Assembly (NCBI GenBank): GCA_030762175.1
Contig: CM060846.1
Span: 305,074,512-305,138,511 of the forward strand
Direction: 5' to 3'
Length of the DNA stretch: 64,000 nucleotides
Origin: Metallyticus violacea
Lineage: Eukaryota > Arthropoda > Insecta > Mantodea > Metallyticidae
Shown here: positions 22,264 through 34,222 of the stretch, piece by piece
How positions within the stretch are numbered: position 1 is the stretch's first letter
Layout of the letters: every line of letters starts with the position of its first letter
Made by a program: the position numbers and the translations under genes
Notes under the pieces: generated by a model
Databases searched by the model: none
What the model was told of the DNA's origin: nothing
Seen by the model: the letters and a program-made list of their open reading frames with translations, nothing else

Positions 22264-22789
22264 ATAACCTCGAAGTCATCGCTAGAATTCTCGACTGATT
22301 TTAGACGTAAATAAATAACACAACACGAAAAGCATTAAACCCAAGGAAGACGCCGGCAAAGGTACCAGAGGCTAGGTATGTGGCCTCTAACACCCGTTCG
22401 CAAGGACGTCCCGTTTGGTCAGCTGCGGCCAACTGCACGTAAAGTGGCCACGTTAAGAAAATCACTCAGTATAATGCGACAGATTGTGGTATCGAAGATC
22501 GCAAGTTCAAGTCCCAAGAAATGGGTTTTTCGGGAAAAGTATACTCTGCCATGAAATGTAAAATTAAATATAAAGTGATCAACGAAACTTGAACGAGCTT
22601 TTACTTCATATCAGTATCATATCGACCGAGCCAAAGAGACATCCTCCAAATCTCTCGTGTGGTATCATTTCAAATGGAAGTTTTGCTCAAAGGGAGCCTT
22701 TCGTATTCTACTGGACCTTCAGGAGGAAGGGGTAAAGTGAATGATGTATAGGGCGGCCAGCTTTTCGGGATAGCAGGTTAATTTGAAAT
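22264..22789. other. Interval with a degenerate tRNA-like segment
   Basis: CAGTATAATGCG then ATTGTGGTATCG and GCAAGTTCAAGTCC near 22470-22520 recall box A, a GTG anticodon loop and box B of a histidine-type tRNA, but the stems do not pair well. The rest is unassigned. Confidence 0.3.
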
Positions 22790-22997
22790 GGGTTTATTTA
22801 TGGACGCTCTGTAACAGCTCAGATCATCAGCGTCCCATTCAATTCAGGGCGTGAAACGGCAGAAAAAAAATTCTCAGAGGTCTCTTCTTTCAGGCTTGAA
22901 GTTCCTTTATATGCCGTAAATTATGACCCGGGATCCACGGCTTTATTTCCCTTCCGAAGGAAGCCATACCCTGGATTTTTACGCCGGAAAAAAATTG
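22790..22997 (-). mobile_element. SINE2 copy, tRNA head missing
   Basis: On the minus strand it matches the body and tail of the SINE2 copy at 54.9 kb, including CTTCCTTCGGAAGGGAA, GTTTCACG, the terminal hairpin GGACGC / GCGTCC (22802-22807 with 22830-22835 on +) and ATAAATAAACC. The tRNA-like head is absent, so it is 5' truncated at about 22997. Confidence 0.85.
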
Positions 22998-23002
22998 TTT
23001 CA

Positions 23003-23590
23003 TTAGTTGATTGTCACTTCTTCAGGAGTTATAAAGATAATTACATAGAGGAAAGAGGCTGTAACTTTCTTGTTGGTAAGGCTCGAGATGTGGAAGGTAA
23101 ACGGTAAAAAGGTTGTTAATATTAAAGGACAAATGTTTAGGAAAGGGAAACTGATGAGAGGTGTGAATGGAAATTGCTTTGCCTTGGTTTTAAATATTTG
23201 CACACAAAATGTTTAAATATGATTCATTTTTGCTAAGTTTTTGTGCTTACTACAATTTTAATTTATGTTAAATACCCTATTTTAATAATTGTATTGTTGA
23301 GTGTTAGAATTATTTATAAGTACTTTAATGTTAATTGCAGGCCCCCAATGAATATTAGAGCTACACTGTGTAGTTTAGTTAAGCTGTTAATAATGTCATA
23401 TGGAGAAGAAATTCCAACAGGGGATAGAAAATCGATGCAGAAAAGTGGAAAAGGAAGCGTATTAAGAAAGGCAGAGTAAAAGGTTCTGTTAATATGAAAA
23501 GACAGCTCTTTCGAAAAGGAAAACTGATGAGAAGTCTGAATGAAAATTGTGTTACTTTCGTTTTAAATATCTGCATACAAACTGTTTTAA
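23003..23590 (+). repeat. Diverged tandem duplication with coding-like core
   Basis: Two copies about 373 bp apart (around 23010-23215 and 23380-23590). In one plus frame both encode a similar 30-odd residue stretch: FRKGKLMRGVNGNC in copy 1 and FRKGKLMRSLNENC in copy 2, each followed by VLNIC. Several differences are silent (AGG/CGA for Arg, GGG/GGA for Gly). A 3' splice-like CAG lies just before copy 2's basic stretch (KWKRKR). The two frames on the opposite strand are shadows of the same duplication. I do not recognise the peptide. Confidence 0.5.
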
Positions 23591-23786
23591 TTTTCTTCTA
23601 AAATTAAAGAAAATTTTTGTTTCAAAGTTCATTGATGAGCTTCACGAGTACACTTTCCCTTTAGTGATACAAGCAAGGAACTGTGCTGATCTTCCAGTAG
23701 TCAAAGAAGAGCATGCACAATATAAAGACTGCTTAAATATCTACCCTTTATCTGGAAAAAATCTGGGAAGAAACCCCGATGTTTAG
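23547..23786 (+). CDS. ORF of 79 codons, possible exon
   Basis: The frame beginning in duplication copy 2 continues into SKFIDELHEYTFPLVIQARN and CADLPVVKEEHAQYKDCLN, then stops at 23784-23786. This part has balanced composition with charged and hydrophobic residues, unlike the neighbouring AT-driven frames. No family is recognised, and no clear splice donor is visible before the stop. It may be the end of a gene that also uses the duplicated segments upstream, or chance. Confidence 0.2.
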   Translation: MCYFRFKYLHTNCFNFLLKLKKIFVSKFIDELHEYTFPLVIQARNCADLPVVKEEHAQYKDCLNIYPLSGKNLGRNPDV

Positions 23787-23789
23787 GGG

Positions 23790-25960
23790 GACTGAAAAAT
23801 TAACAACATTTTGTGTCGTCTTCCGTTTACACATTATTAGAGAGGTTAACAGAGAAAGTTCCTCTATTTAGTTCCTTTGTTATACGTTTCTTGCATTCAT
23901 AAAATATAAACCTACTACACACAATATCCAATGTGTTCGGAAGACTGCACACTTTTCTTTTCCTTCATAAGTAAACCCTCATAAAGTTTAACAAAAAGGG
24001 TACATACTTTTAAGTTTGTTTCTTTTATGATTAAAAAAAGCAATTTTTGGGTGTTTTCTTCAAAAGAAGGTAATTTTTTTTACTAAATTGTGTTGAAGAA
24101 AAAACAAACTGTTAACTGTAATATTGAAAGCAACAATAGGTTTTTGTCTCTCATTTAAAATTTGAAAATAACACGTACTCGTTCTGCATAGCTGACCTAT
24201 CTTATAAATGGCTGTCTCACTTGCATAATGTACTTATATGCTTACAGGATGAAACTTACCAGCAACATATTTACCAACGACTTCAATGATTTGGCAGTTA
24301 TGAAAATGCATAATATTTTCTCTACACACCAAAACTGGAACTGCTACAACTCGCCATTTTGCATTTTTTTAAGCAAACTCGGGATAAAACTCAATGAAGG
24401 CTGCGTCCTTGACATCAGTTAGCAATCTTCTCGTTGATGCCCTCACGAACTTAAGTCAAAACAATAAAATCGCATCTGATCTTCGTTTAATTCCTGCCGG
24501 AATAATCTTTAAACGTTACAAATATATCATAGCCTTGGCCTCTCCTGGGAGGAGATTTGAATGTGAATGAACTAAAGCTGAGTCATAAACCACTTCTCAA
24601 AAAGTGTGCCAAATTAGGGCAATGATCGAGCAGCTCTTTTCTGCTACTCTCAGCTACGAGCATTTCAAGCTCCAAGAAGCTGTATGACTGCATAAGTCTG
24701 AGAGCTTTAATGTTTAATTTCAACTTATCAATAGTATTCGTTTTCTGATATAATACTATTATCATTCACGGTAAACCAGGAATAAAATGTGGTTTTCCTT
24801 TAACGAGAACAACACTCAAAATTAACCAAATGATGACTTCCGTTGGGTCATTATGCACAAATATCGCTCATAACAAACATTAAGACATGAATTTACTTAG
24901 GGAATTATTTCATTTTTTAATCTATTCACATACTTTTCACTACACGCTCAACTATTACTTTTTAGCTAGCATACTAAAATGTAATAGTTCATTGCGCTTT
25001 GAGTCATAGTTTTATTTCAAAAGCTACAAATATAAGGACTAGATATATCTTGAACTTTAAGATCATCTACACAACTCCATGGAAAATGGAGATGCAAGTT
25101 CGAGGCTAAAACGAGCCGTCAATAGAAAAGAATTAAAAATAGAAGGAAGTCTCTTCCACAGTGCCAGCAAGAAAACTGAATATGCAGGAAAGCCCTATAA
25201 GCGGAAAAAACCATTGCCTCCGTTATGCAACATGTAAAAGATGTGGCGAACACAGAGTTTGATAGTGAAGTTTATCATATACAAATTCTAAAATACGTAC
25301 GTACATTTATGACCGTTAAATATAGAGCTGATAATATAATTGCGAGGTTTAGGCAGTGTTCATGCCACCTCTAGTACTACTCTCACCTCTGTATCTCCGT
25401 ACATAGTGCCTGGTAAGATAAAATATTTACTAAAACTAAATAAATGAAGGCGCATTCACACTTTGACCCTCCCATTGACGCCAGCGTAAGCATTTATTTT
25501 GGAAAGCGACCGAGAAAGGTAATTTCCAAGTATGCAAGAATATAATTCTTAAGACATTTATATTTCAGTAACTCACCAAGGATGCTTTCAAAAACAACAA
25601 AGTTGTGACCCGTGAAAACTGCTTTAACAGCCGCGCAAGAATCCAGTAACATGGCAAGCACATCACCAAATCCATTAAAAAATTTATATAACAAATGTGC
25701 TAAACTGCAAATTACACATATAAAAGTTTAATGGCTAAGCACTTAATTTAACTTTGAACATTAACCTTAACCAGTGCTTGCCTGTAATTTAATAGATGAG
25801 AGTTTAAAGGTTAAGCACGTAATGAAAATTAAAATGAAAAATTGAAATTATCAATTTTAAAAGGTGCTAGCCCAACATTCTATATATTAAAACACAAAAG
25901 CTATTAAAACCTGATGAAAGCGCTACTCCATTCAAAAATAATCGAGAATATTCGACGTTA
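23790..25960. other. Unassigned AT-rich interval
   Basis: Nothing recognisable. A splice-acceptor-like TATATGCTTACAG at about 24236-24248 precedes a 64-codon frame (24228-24422), but there is no matching donor or known domain. Confidence 0.5.
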
Positions 25961-25968
25961 GTGTAAGT

Positions 25969-27498
25969 CGGTGGTTCCAAAATTGGAGGCCCCCCTCCCC
26001 CCGGGGCATGTGAGAGATTTACAGGAGGCACATATAACAGAAGAAAAAAGAAAGATCTGATCTGATATATAAAAAATGTGGTATATATATTAAAGTTCAC
26101 AAGTGAGAAATTTTTTTTTTTTTTTCCACAGTTGGCTCAACAGTGTCAGTTAATAGTATGTTATCGGTTTATAAATGAGAAAGAATTAACGGAAGAAATG
26201 TTTTTTTTTAAAAAAAAAAACATGCAAAGACTCCGATGTGTTTTCTGCTATTAATGACTTTTAGATTTACAAGTATTTGTCTTGGGACAATATTATGAGA
26301 GTTTGTACTCACGGATCACCAGCCATGTTAGGTTCCTGGTATGGTTTCATAAAACTTGCCAAAGTACAATTCTGCTCTTAATGGCTCTCGTTTCATGATC
26401 CACAGACAAGACCAGCTTCTAAAACTACAGAAAATTTCAATCTCGCATTGAAAGCGGCTATCAAAGCAGAAATTTCATGAAGTCATCTGTTCTGAATACC
26501 CGTCAGTTGTTACCATCTCAGTGCAGAACAAAAAAGTTTACTATTTAAACAGAATTTTGGAGAATTTCAAAAGGCAATATACTTAGCAGGTTAAATGAAC
26601 TGAAGTCAGAGGTGAATATTTTCCTTCTTCTGAGTGAAGGAAAAGATAGTTTTATGAATCATTCACTGATGGCAGTTTTGTACTTTCCGTAGTGTACCTT
26701 GCAGACTTCTTAGAATAATTCTAAAGTTCCAAGTGCAAGTTCCTCAAGGGGAAGATTACAGTACAAATGCTCATGAAGCAGTAACGGCCTCCTAGAAAAA
26801 GACAAATATGAAAGTATCGGCTGGATACTCCAAAAACCAACTCTTCTGCACTCCTTCGATTTAAGAGTTTAAGAAAGGAAACAATATGACCTCAAAGAAT
26901 GAAAATATATCACCAGTACACATCTGAATGTGCTTCAAGACGAGTGCAAGGGTGTTTTGCCCGACTTGTCTGTAAAATAATGGCAGTGCAAATTACATCA
27001 CCCTTAACAATTGTTGTGAGACTTGGAGTTCCCAAGAACATTTTTAAGTAATGGGACATTTCTGGCTCAGTTTTCTTCCTGTTTACCCATAAAGTAGCAA
27101 AATAAGCCTTAAAAATCTGTTACACTATCATCCACTTACCTCTGTGAGACAGGACTTTCAACACTGACCATTATAAAAACCAAATCGGGGTGGTTTGAAT
27201 GTGGAGAGTAACTTCAGATGTGCCCTAATCAACTTGACACCGAACATCCTTAAAGAAAAACAACTTCATTCCTATTAATGTACAGTGTGTTTGTGAGTTT
27301 TATCACAGGATCAAACATATAACAAAGGAAAACTAATGGTGTTAAAAACGAATAAAGTTTGTTTCTGAATTCAAATTGGAGACTATAGATTTTCAAATAT
27401 AATGTTACTAATAAGAAAATATTTATAATAAATATACGAGCATGGGAATTTCGGGGCCTTTAAATCAAGGCGCCACTTAGAAAAAACTGGGAACCATG
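25969..27498 (+). mobile_element. hAT transposon fossil, 1.5 kb
   Basis: The left end reads CGGTGGTTCCAAAATTGG and the inverted right end CATGGTTCCCAGTTTTTTC, a degenerate terminal inverted repeat sharing TGGTTCC. The flanks GTGTAAGT (25961-25968) and GTGTAAAC (27499-27506) match at 6 of 8 positions, consistent with the 8 bp duplication of hAT elements. The transposase remnant lies inside. Confidence 0.6.
26385..27290 (+). pseudogene. hAT transposase remnant, ZBED5-like type
   Basis: Across shifting plus frames the order is RPASKTTENFNLALKAAIKAE (~26410), LNRILENFK with LNELKSEVNIFLLLSEGKD (~26590), HLNVLQDECKGVFA (~26930) and, at the end, LCETGLSTLTIIKTKS (~27150), which is the conserved C-terminal dimerisation region of hAT transposases, followed by MCPNQLDTE-like sequence. 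Many stops and shifts make it dead. The N-terminal BED finger is not seen, so the copy is incomplete. Such proteins cut and join hAT ends. Confidence 0.7.
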
Positions 27499-27759
27499 GT
27501 GTAAACCATTGAAAGGAAGGACACATGGAGGGTGTTGCAAAATTGATAGGAAGCCGAAAGAAGGCAAAACAGGCATTTAGTACAAAAAGGGCATACAGAT
27601 ACGTACACCAACAGCACACTACTTACTATCACGCTTTCTTGGAAACAATGCAACCTTTCTCTTAATTTAATATAATTCCGTAAAACTAAAATTAGGAGAA
27701 ATACAATTTTTAATCTTCAGTAGTGCTTCACTTGCTAAACAAATGATAGACAGGGGGTC

Positions 27760-28290
27760 GCGTGGCTCAGGCTAGCAGCATGGCGGATGATTAAGATCAC
27801 TGACGAATAAGAGCGGAGAATTTGTCCCATCTGTGAGAAGGAGGAAAGGCGGGCACATATTCTGACTGAATGTGAAGGTACAGAAGAATGGAGGGAAACG
27901 TATATACGCACTCCTTTACAGGATCAAACATAGGAAGATGATCATGCTGGGCTTTGCTGGAAGGTAAGAAAGGAGAGGAAAGATTAGGTAAATGTCTGAT
28001 GAAAGTGATACAGCTCAGGTCTGAAAATGCTGATGACCGGGAAGGGGGTTGGAAGAAAACAAATTGACTGAATCCAGCTAGTGTCATCCTTAATGGGTCA
28101 TCTGTATATTTTTATGTATTTTATATATTTTTAAAAATTGTTCTTGTATCTTCTACTTTACTTTTATTTTTTACTGTTGAATGTGTGTTCTATATCTAAT
28201 TGTGAATATCTAAACATACATTGTTTCACCTAGTGAAATTGTTTTGTATTGTATTGGTGTCACTGTAATAAATAAACTCCTAAGACAAGC
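27760..28290 (+). pseudogene. 3' end of a non-LTR retrotransposon (5' truncated)
   Basis: A short stretch encodes ICPICEKEERRAHILTECEG, a C-x2-C-x7-H-x4-C motif found at the C-terminus of several LINE ORF2 proteins, preceded by sequence rich in GGCTCAGGC and followed by about 350 bases of T-rich 3' UTR ending in AATAAATAAAC. The rest of the element is absent. The clade cannot be fixed from this fragment; R1- or CR1-like are possible. Confidence 0.6.
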
Positions 28291-29650
28291 TAGAGCTCCA
28301 ATTTAGACAAAATTCATTTAATTGTGATATTCTTTTAACGCACTCAATTCTTCGGATTTTAGCTAGATAATTCAGTATCTAAATTACTACTAGGTTATTA
28401 GGTTCCTCCATCACTTCTTTACGTTCTTAAGAATCCAGATCTTAAAACATTGTTACTTCCTGCTACTCTTGGGCGTGTTGGAGAAACATAAAATTTCTCT
28501 AGTTTTCTAACTTCTCAATGAACTTTTAAGGCGTTCCTTGATTATTTTATTACCTCTTTCAATTTCAAACCGAGATTAGCAATGATGGAGAATGCCCACC
28601 CCACAGTACTACAATGCATCAACATCAGAGGTTTAAAGTCAACTCACAAGGCTAATGTTAACATTGCCCCGAATTTGATTCCACTTTACGTACAGGTAGG
28701 AACATTCTCCATCTGAGTATCTGTCGATTTTCCTTCCCTGCGGTTCTGAAGCGGCAGTGCTTATCAATATATCTCCATTTCGTGTCATGATCAAGAAACG
28801 GATATGGATTTTTTGGTCACTATATTTGCGCTTTAGTCGCGGTCGTAACACACTCGTACATTACCTCTACGTTCAAGTACGTAAGTTCAATTCAAAGTAA
28901 GCCCTAAACCTACCGAAACCCCACCCCTGCTGTCAATGGCAAAGACAGAAAGCTGCTACGACACACTGCACTCTTACGCCCTGCTAGTTCAGGTGACTGT
29001 GATTAGACGTAAATACGATTTAGCAAAATCAAAGAATTAAGTACTAAAACGATGGTGTTATTTTCCATAGAACAAAGAGTGCTTTTATTGAAGGGCATTT
29101 TCGCATTGGCATAAAAGTTTATAATAATAAACATTTTTAGAGGCGAAGCTTCCTTTCAGACTGTAAGGCTGACACTACCCAAAATAAGTATGTTAGTTTT
29201 TATTGACGAATTGAACTAGTGAACCGTCTGGTTTACATAGCCGATAATACGGTCGAAAGCTCAGTCTGCCTTGAGCAAGCGCAGTAGTGATTTTCAAGTC
29301 ACTGCCTGGGAGTGTGACGGTAGTTTTCGTTACTGTGTAGGGTACCTTTGAGCAAAGCCCAGTTGATTTTATCTGTCCTCTTCTGAGCTTTTGCTAAATA
29401 TGAAACCCAACAGAAAGACCGCAATGCAGACGATATTTTGAAATATATTATTTCGCTATTTTTGGATCTATTGTGTAAAATAAAATTGCGTTTTTTTTAT
29501 TTTAAAAGTAAATACTCTTTACTATATTTATTGTTTTTATACTCATTCTTAAACACCTTAATCGTGTTTTAGTCTACGCAGGGCGACTTTTATTAATAGT
29601 GATTAAGTTCTGTTTACCACTATGACATCGCAGGCGGTGTATTAATACAC
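28290..29650. other. Unassigned interval
   Basis: No transposon domain, RNA gene or convincing exon. Minor poly-T and AT tracts only. Confidence 0.5.
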
Positions 29651-29654
29651 CAGA

Positions 29655-29918
29655 TTTTTTTAATTGGTGTTTAACGCCCGTTTTTAATACTGAGGCACCA
29701 CAGGTGGTGACACTGATGATACATGAGATCATATATTGGAAAAGGATTTTAAGGAAGGAAACGTTCCGGGCCTAAGTTTAGAGTACCTCCCTGGCATTTG
29801 CCATTTATGAGGACTGAGGAACATCTGGAAAAAACCTCAGTCAGGGAGGACGGTCCTGACGGGATTCGAACCCTAGACCTCCCGCTCACGAGTCCATGGC
29901 TTAGTGATCTCGTGTCGG
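29655..29918 (-). mobile_element. SINE1 copy, near full length
   Basis: T-run and GGTGTTTAACGCCCG on the left, body complete, box B as GGGATTCGAACCC on +, head end altered (CGTGTCGGTA instead of CGTGGCGGTA). Confidence 0.9.
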
Positions 29919-29919
29919 T

Positions 29920-31613
29920 ACGAAGTAACGATTGGTATGTAGTTGAACACAGATTTCAGAGATCACATTATGAGTTAATTACCTGTACACAAGATTTTCA
30001 GCTAATAAATGCTCTTGTGCATTAAAACTAATCTTTTAGGATTAATTTGGATTTGCTGTTTCTCTCTCTCTCTCCGTCCAAATTTTACCTTTTGCTTTTA
30101 CATACCTTGCACTGTTGCTGCAATTCCATTTGTCTTAGATGAAACTGCCCGTTTTGATCATGTGGCACAAAAGATGCGCCTAGTACTTGCGTTACTATTG
30201 ACAGAATATCCATCACCGTTTGAATGTGTAGTGAACAATATTGTGTAACGAAAGCAAGCATATTCCCATAGTTCCATTTTCTGTCCTTACTACCCATGGC
30301 CTTATGGGCCTATAGACCTCCTTCCTTAGTTTAAAGCATGTCTTGACAGTTTTAGTATGCAATGCACGAGAGCTAGGAAAATACTCACGTGAAAAAAGTT
30401 CTAGAATCTTTTTGGTACCATTTTTGCAAGCTAAGACTTGTACAATATTTTTGAAGGTAGTCAATAAAATCTTTAAAAAAAAAATACATTTATTTCCTTT
30501 GTTTCTATTCCTTAGCAGTATCTATATGTGCGTTTTATTCTTTCATGTTACTTTATGACCGCTAACTTGATATGATGTGGTAGTTTCCATACCTTCTGAT
30601 AAATAGTTTGCTTCACTCACTGTCGGCCTTAATTTTCGCTTTTGACGTCCAAGATAATTGTTAAAAGATGAAATTTGGCAAGAGACATAAAGCATGGCTA
30701 CGGAAGGACATGGTTTTGACTTGCTCTCTAGCTCTTACGTCACGCACATCTCCCTTCGCCTGTTCGCTGTTCTTGGCCTTTTTATAACTCCCTTGACATG
30801 TTGTTACAGGATCCTAAACAGTTATTGTACCTTTGTGTTACGAGCAGAACCAATATGTCCGTAGTGTTGCAAAGCTAAAGTCGATGTGTGCCAAAAAATG
30901 TTCAGCGCAGTTTCAGATTTGGAAACCACCATGAAATTCCTTCATTTCGTATTAGGTGAAGAAAACTGATATCACGGGAACATTGCTGGATGTCCACGTA
31001 ATAGGACCTCCGATGCAGGGCTCCCACACAGGTGCTTCCAAGAGATTTGGGCTTCTACGAGCTGAAAATCCTTGTATTTATATCATTTACTGTTGTACAA
31101 GAATTGAAATGATCAGCAAACATAAGATTCTCAATTACGTCAGTTCCAAGAATACCCGTATTCGAGTTGGTGAGAATGAAATACCTCTTCATTATGTCGG
31201 AATTGGGAGCAGTGTGCACTGACGCGGCGCTGCATTATTCGTCCCATCTTCAAGACAACGCTGGACATGAAAATCTTCAACGTGTCTGAACGGCTAGGGA
31301 CTCCGTACGGGTTATTTTAGGTATAATTGGGCTACCTGCCATACCTCCAAACCTCCAATGCAAACATACAAGAAATCGTTCCTTACTTTGAAGTTGGTTA
31401 ATTTAGGACGATGAATGAAAGTCGCCTGATATTCTTTCCTATGGACCATGTTGCAAGCAAACTTGCATTACAAGCCAGGGTCAGAGCTCACTAAGTTCGT
31501 GAATTCATCGGCAATATCAGACTCTCTTGTGATAATTCAGGGGTTCTATTGGCCTCACTTTTAGCGCAACAAATGATGTTAGTTCTGTTTCTAACAAAGA
31601 TAAATATTTGAAA

Positions 31614-31657
<44 letters not shown>

Positions 31658-33279
31658 TCTACTGCCTGGAGGGTCAGAGTGCCGTTAAACCATGGAGGCT
31701 AAAAATCTCAATTTTTGCCCCATACCCGAGCTTCTGTGTACATTACTAAAGATATGCCATTACTGTAATTATAACTTTTCATTTTAATTCAATTATTTAG
31801 GGGAAGCACTGTAAATTGTTTCGAGAACGGTAGCCCCTGATATAGGTATTTGTTTTATTTCCAACGTCATAGTTGAGGAAGTGAGTAACGGAAAAGAAAC
31901 GTGTTTTGGAAACGCTCGTGCGAATCTGAAATAATTGGGCAAGGTGCCTGGTTTAATTTCAATGCCTTGCACCACAGGTTGGTTATTTTAAGATGCGCAA
32001 CATCACGCTTTCGTGGATATCATCCCGAGTCACGTTTCCGCCCAACTTACGTTTACAGTGGAGCAGGAATATTTCATACTAGTACTGAATCAAATATACA
32101 AGATGTTTGGACGGCCTTTCTCACTACTAACTCTTTACAGTCCGTGGTCTCATTAGCAGAGTGTTAGAAAACATGATGTAGCCTTAACTAGGTAAGAAAT
32201 TTTCTCCTTCATTATAGAAAATCGTCTATTTTGTTTACATTTAGAAGAACAAATTACGTTTGAATCTTAGTGGCGTGTATTTGTAGTCTCCAGTTTTATT
32301 TCCTTTAATATATTGTTTTTAAAAAGGATTTCTTAAACAATAATCTTCTTAGAAACCGATTTCTACATTTATAATTATAGTTAATTCATCGGTACAGCGT
32401 CATTGAGATTATTTGGCTGTTTGTACTAAGCTTTCGTTTATATTACTGAATACACTTGCGTAACTTCTGTAAGAGGGCATTTTTTCGGAAGATATATCAA
32501 ATCTGCCACATATCTCTGTTGTGATCTCGCAGGTCAACTAGAGTGATTTTATTAGTTAAGAATTTTTGCACAACATTGCATGTTTCATTGAAATGTATTA
32601 AAAATGCATTAACTCAGGTTTAAGTATATCGAACTTTTTGGATTAACGAATATAAGTGGTTAGGAAAGATTGAGAGCTATCGAGAGTTAGCATTATTTAA
32701 GTACAGGATAATCTAGCTAACTGATGACCGACATGGGGTCCAAGGACTGCATCACTCAAGGCGAGCCAGGTTACACATGTCGTGGGGACCGGCGGGTTTA
32801 TCACACTACTATTGGTCTCATGTCTCACGCCAATCAGGCAGTGTCGTTTGAACAGTGAAAAAAACAAACAGGCGTCTAATCCTAAAGTCTGCTAAAAGCA
32901 TTAAATGACACATACTAGGTAAATGTATTCTATTCCACAAGCAGTGTTTGATTCGTACGTCCGTATCGAGTCCGCTCGTGCTGTCAGTTGATTATTTGAA
33001 GAGAAATTCCTATTTAATTGAGTTCCAAGTTGTAATGCGATTCATAAATTAGTACACTTTAGGCAAACTAAAGGATAACATTCGTTAAAAGATCAATTTA
33101 ATAACTCAAAGATAATAAAAAGGGTAATGAGTAATTTGAAATTGCTAATTTTATTAGTAGACGCCCAAAAGTGTAGAAAATGAAGACAAGCCGTTTTACC
33201 AACTCTTTGCCTGACATGGGTGAGTGCAACACTTTTCAAGTGTATTAGAATTTAGTCGGTCATGTTCTATCATCGATTC
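29920..33279. other. Unassigned interval
   Basis: It contains (TC)n at about 30059-30075 and (AG)n at 31617-31655. The 88-codon frame at 30956-31222 (KTDITGTLLDVHVIGPP) has fairly protein-like composition, but no family is recognised and no exon boundaries stand out. Confidence 0.4.
31617..31655. repeat. (AG)n microsatellite
   Basis: About 19 AG units. Confidence 0.95.
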
Positions 33280-33335
33280 ATGGACCGCCTGTGGTGCCTC
33301 AGTGCTAAAAACAGGCGTTAAACACTACTAAAAAT
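33280..33335 (+). mobile_element. SINE1 3'-end fragment with perfect hairpin
   Basis: Only the last ~55 bases remain. The stem CGCCTG (33286-33291) pairs perfectly with CAGGCG (33312-33317), then TTAAACACTACTAAAAA follows. It is severely 5' truncated. Confidence 0.88.
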
Positions 33336-33888
33336 CTTGGGGTTGCTGCCCGCCTCGTCTAGTGTAGCCCGGCTGACCGCGCGCGATAGCTTATCTGAAT
33401 ATGGGGTCTCTACCGCCACGTTGGTCATCAGATAATTGGTTGACCCAATGTAAGGTATTACAATACATTTACTTCATCATAGTGTTGTCACCCGTGATTG
33501 AGGTATTGTAATGTCAACGGATAACATTATTTCGTTACGTCAAATCACTTTTGCTGTCATATCTTATTCCTGGTTTTTGCAAGTTGCAAATGTTGAGTTT
33601 TTGCAAAAATGTGCTGTTTAATATTTTAAGAGCAACTGCTCTAAAGGACACAATATGATTTTCAGTTTCTGCTCTCGAATTGATTATAATAGATGTTGCC
33701 GAGGAGCGTAATTCGTAAAAGAAGAAGAAGAAGAAGAAGAAGAAGAAAAAGAAAAAAATTGGTTTGAAAACCGTATATTAACCTTTGGACCCGTTTATTT
33801 GCCTTTTGAAGTACATTGCCTCCGCTTATCTATGTCGTCTGATAGTGGCACTATATGCAGTGTTGCCCATGATGGTGACGTCACAGTC
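33336..33888. other. Unassigned interval with GAA repeats
   Basis: (GAA)n-rich tract at 33721-33757 and a palindromic TGACGTCA (CRE-like) at 33876-33883, six bases before the SINE1 insertion duplication. Otherwise nothing recognised. Confidence 0.5.
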
Positions 33889-33900
33889 AGTAGTGTATTT

Positions 33901-34210
33901 AAACGGCACGGGTGGCCGAGGTCGTTAAGGCGCGGCTCGTGAGCCGGAGGTCTGGGGTTCGAATACCGCCAGGACCGTCCTCCCTGACTGGGTTTTTTTC
34001 CAGGTTTTGCTCAGTCCTCATAATTGGCAAATTGCGGGGAGATACCCTAATCTTAGGCCTGGAACGCGATACCCTAATCTTAGGCCTGGAACGCTTCCTT
34101 CCCAAATAAAAAAGCATTTCCAAATTTATCATTTAATTTCATGTATCATCAGTGTTCACCGCCTGTGGTGCCTCAATAGTAAAAATGACCACAATACACT
34201 ACTAAAAAAA
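33901..34210 (+). mobile_element. Full-length SINE1 with target-site duplication
   Basis: AGTAGTGTATTT at 33889-33900 is repeated exactly at 34211-34222, flanking the element and its A-rich tail. The head is a class-II (Ser/Leu-type) tRNA relative. The body contains a 27 bp direct duplication (34041-34067, 34068-34094, GATACCCTAATCTTAGG...). In the tail the hairpin's 5' arm CGCCTG (34160-34165) is kept, but the 3' arm has changed to TGACCACAATACAC. This copy is the reference for element boundaries. Confidence 0.95.
33913..33966 (+). promoter_or_regulatory. Internal polymerase III promoter of SINE1
   Basis: Box A TGGCCGAGGTCG (33913-33924) and box B GGTTCGAATAC (33956-33966) lie 31 bases apart, within the usual range for tRNA-derived genes. 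Confidence 0.75.
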
Positions 34211-34222
34211 AGTAGTGTATTT

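Noticed and set aside
33876..33883. TGACGTCA as a functional CRE site
   Set aside because: An 8-base palindrome is expected by chance at this scale, and no gene start is seen nearby.
33905..33975. Functional tRNA gene
   Set aside because: Boxes A and B are present, but the anticodon and acceptor stems do not fold properly and the sequence is the head of a dispersed SINE with a body, tail and target duplication.
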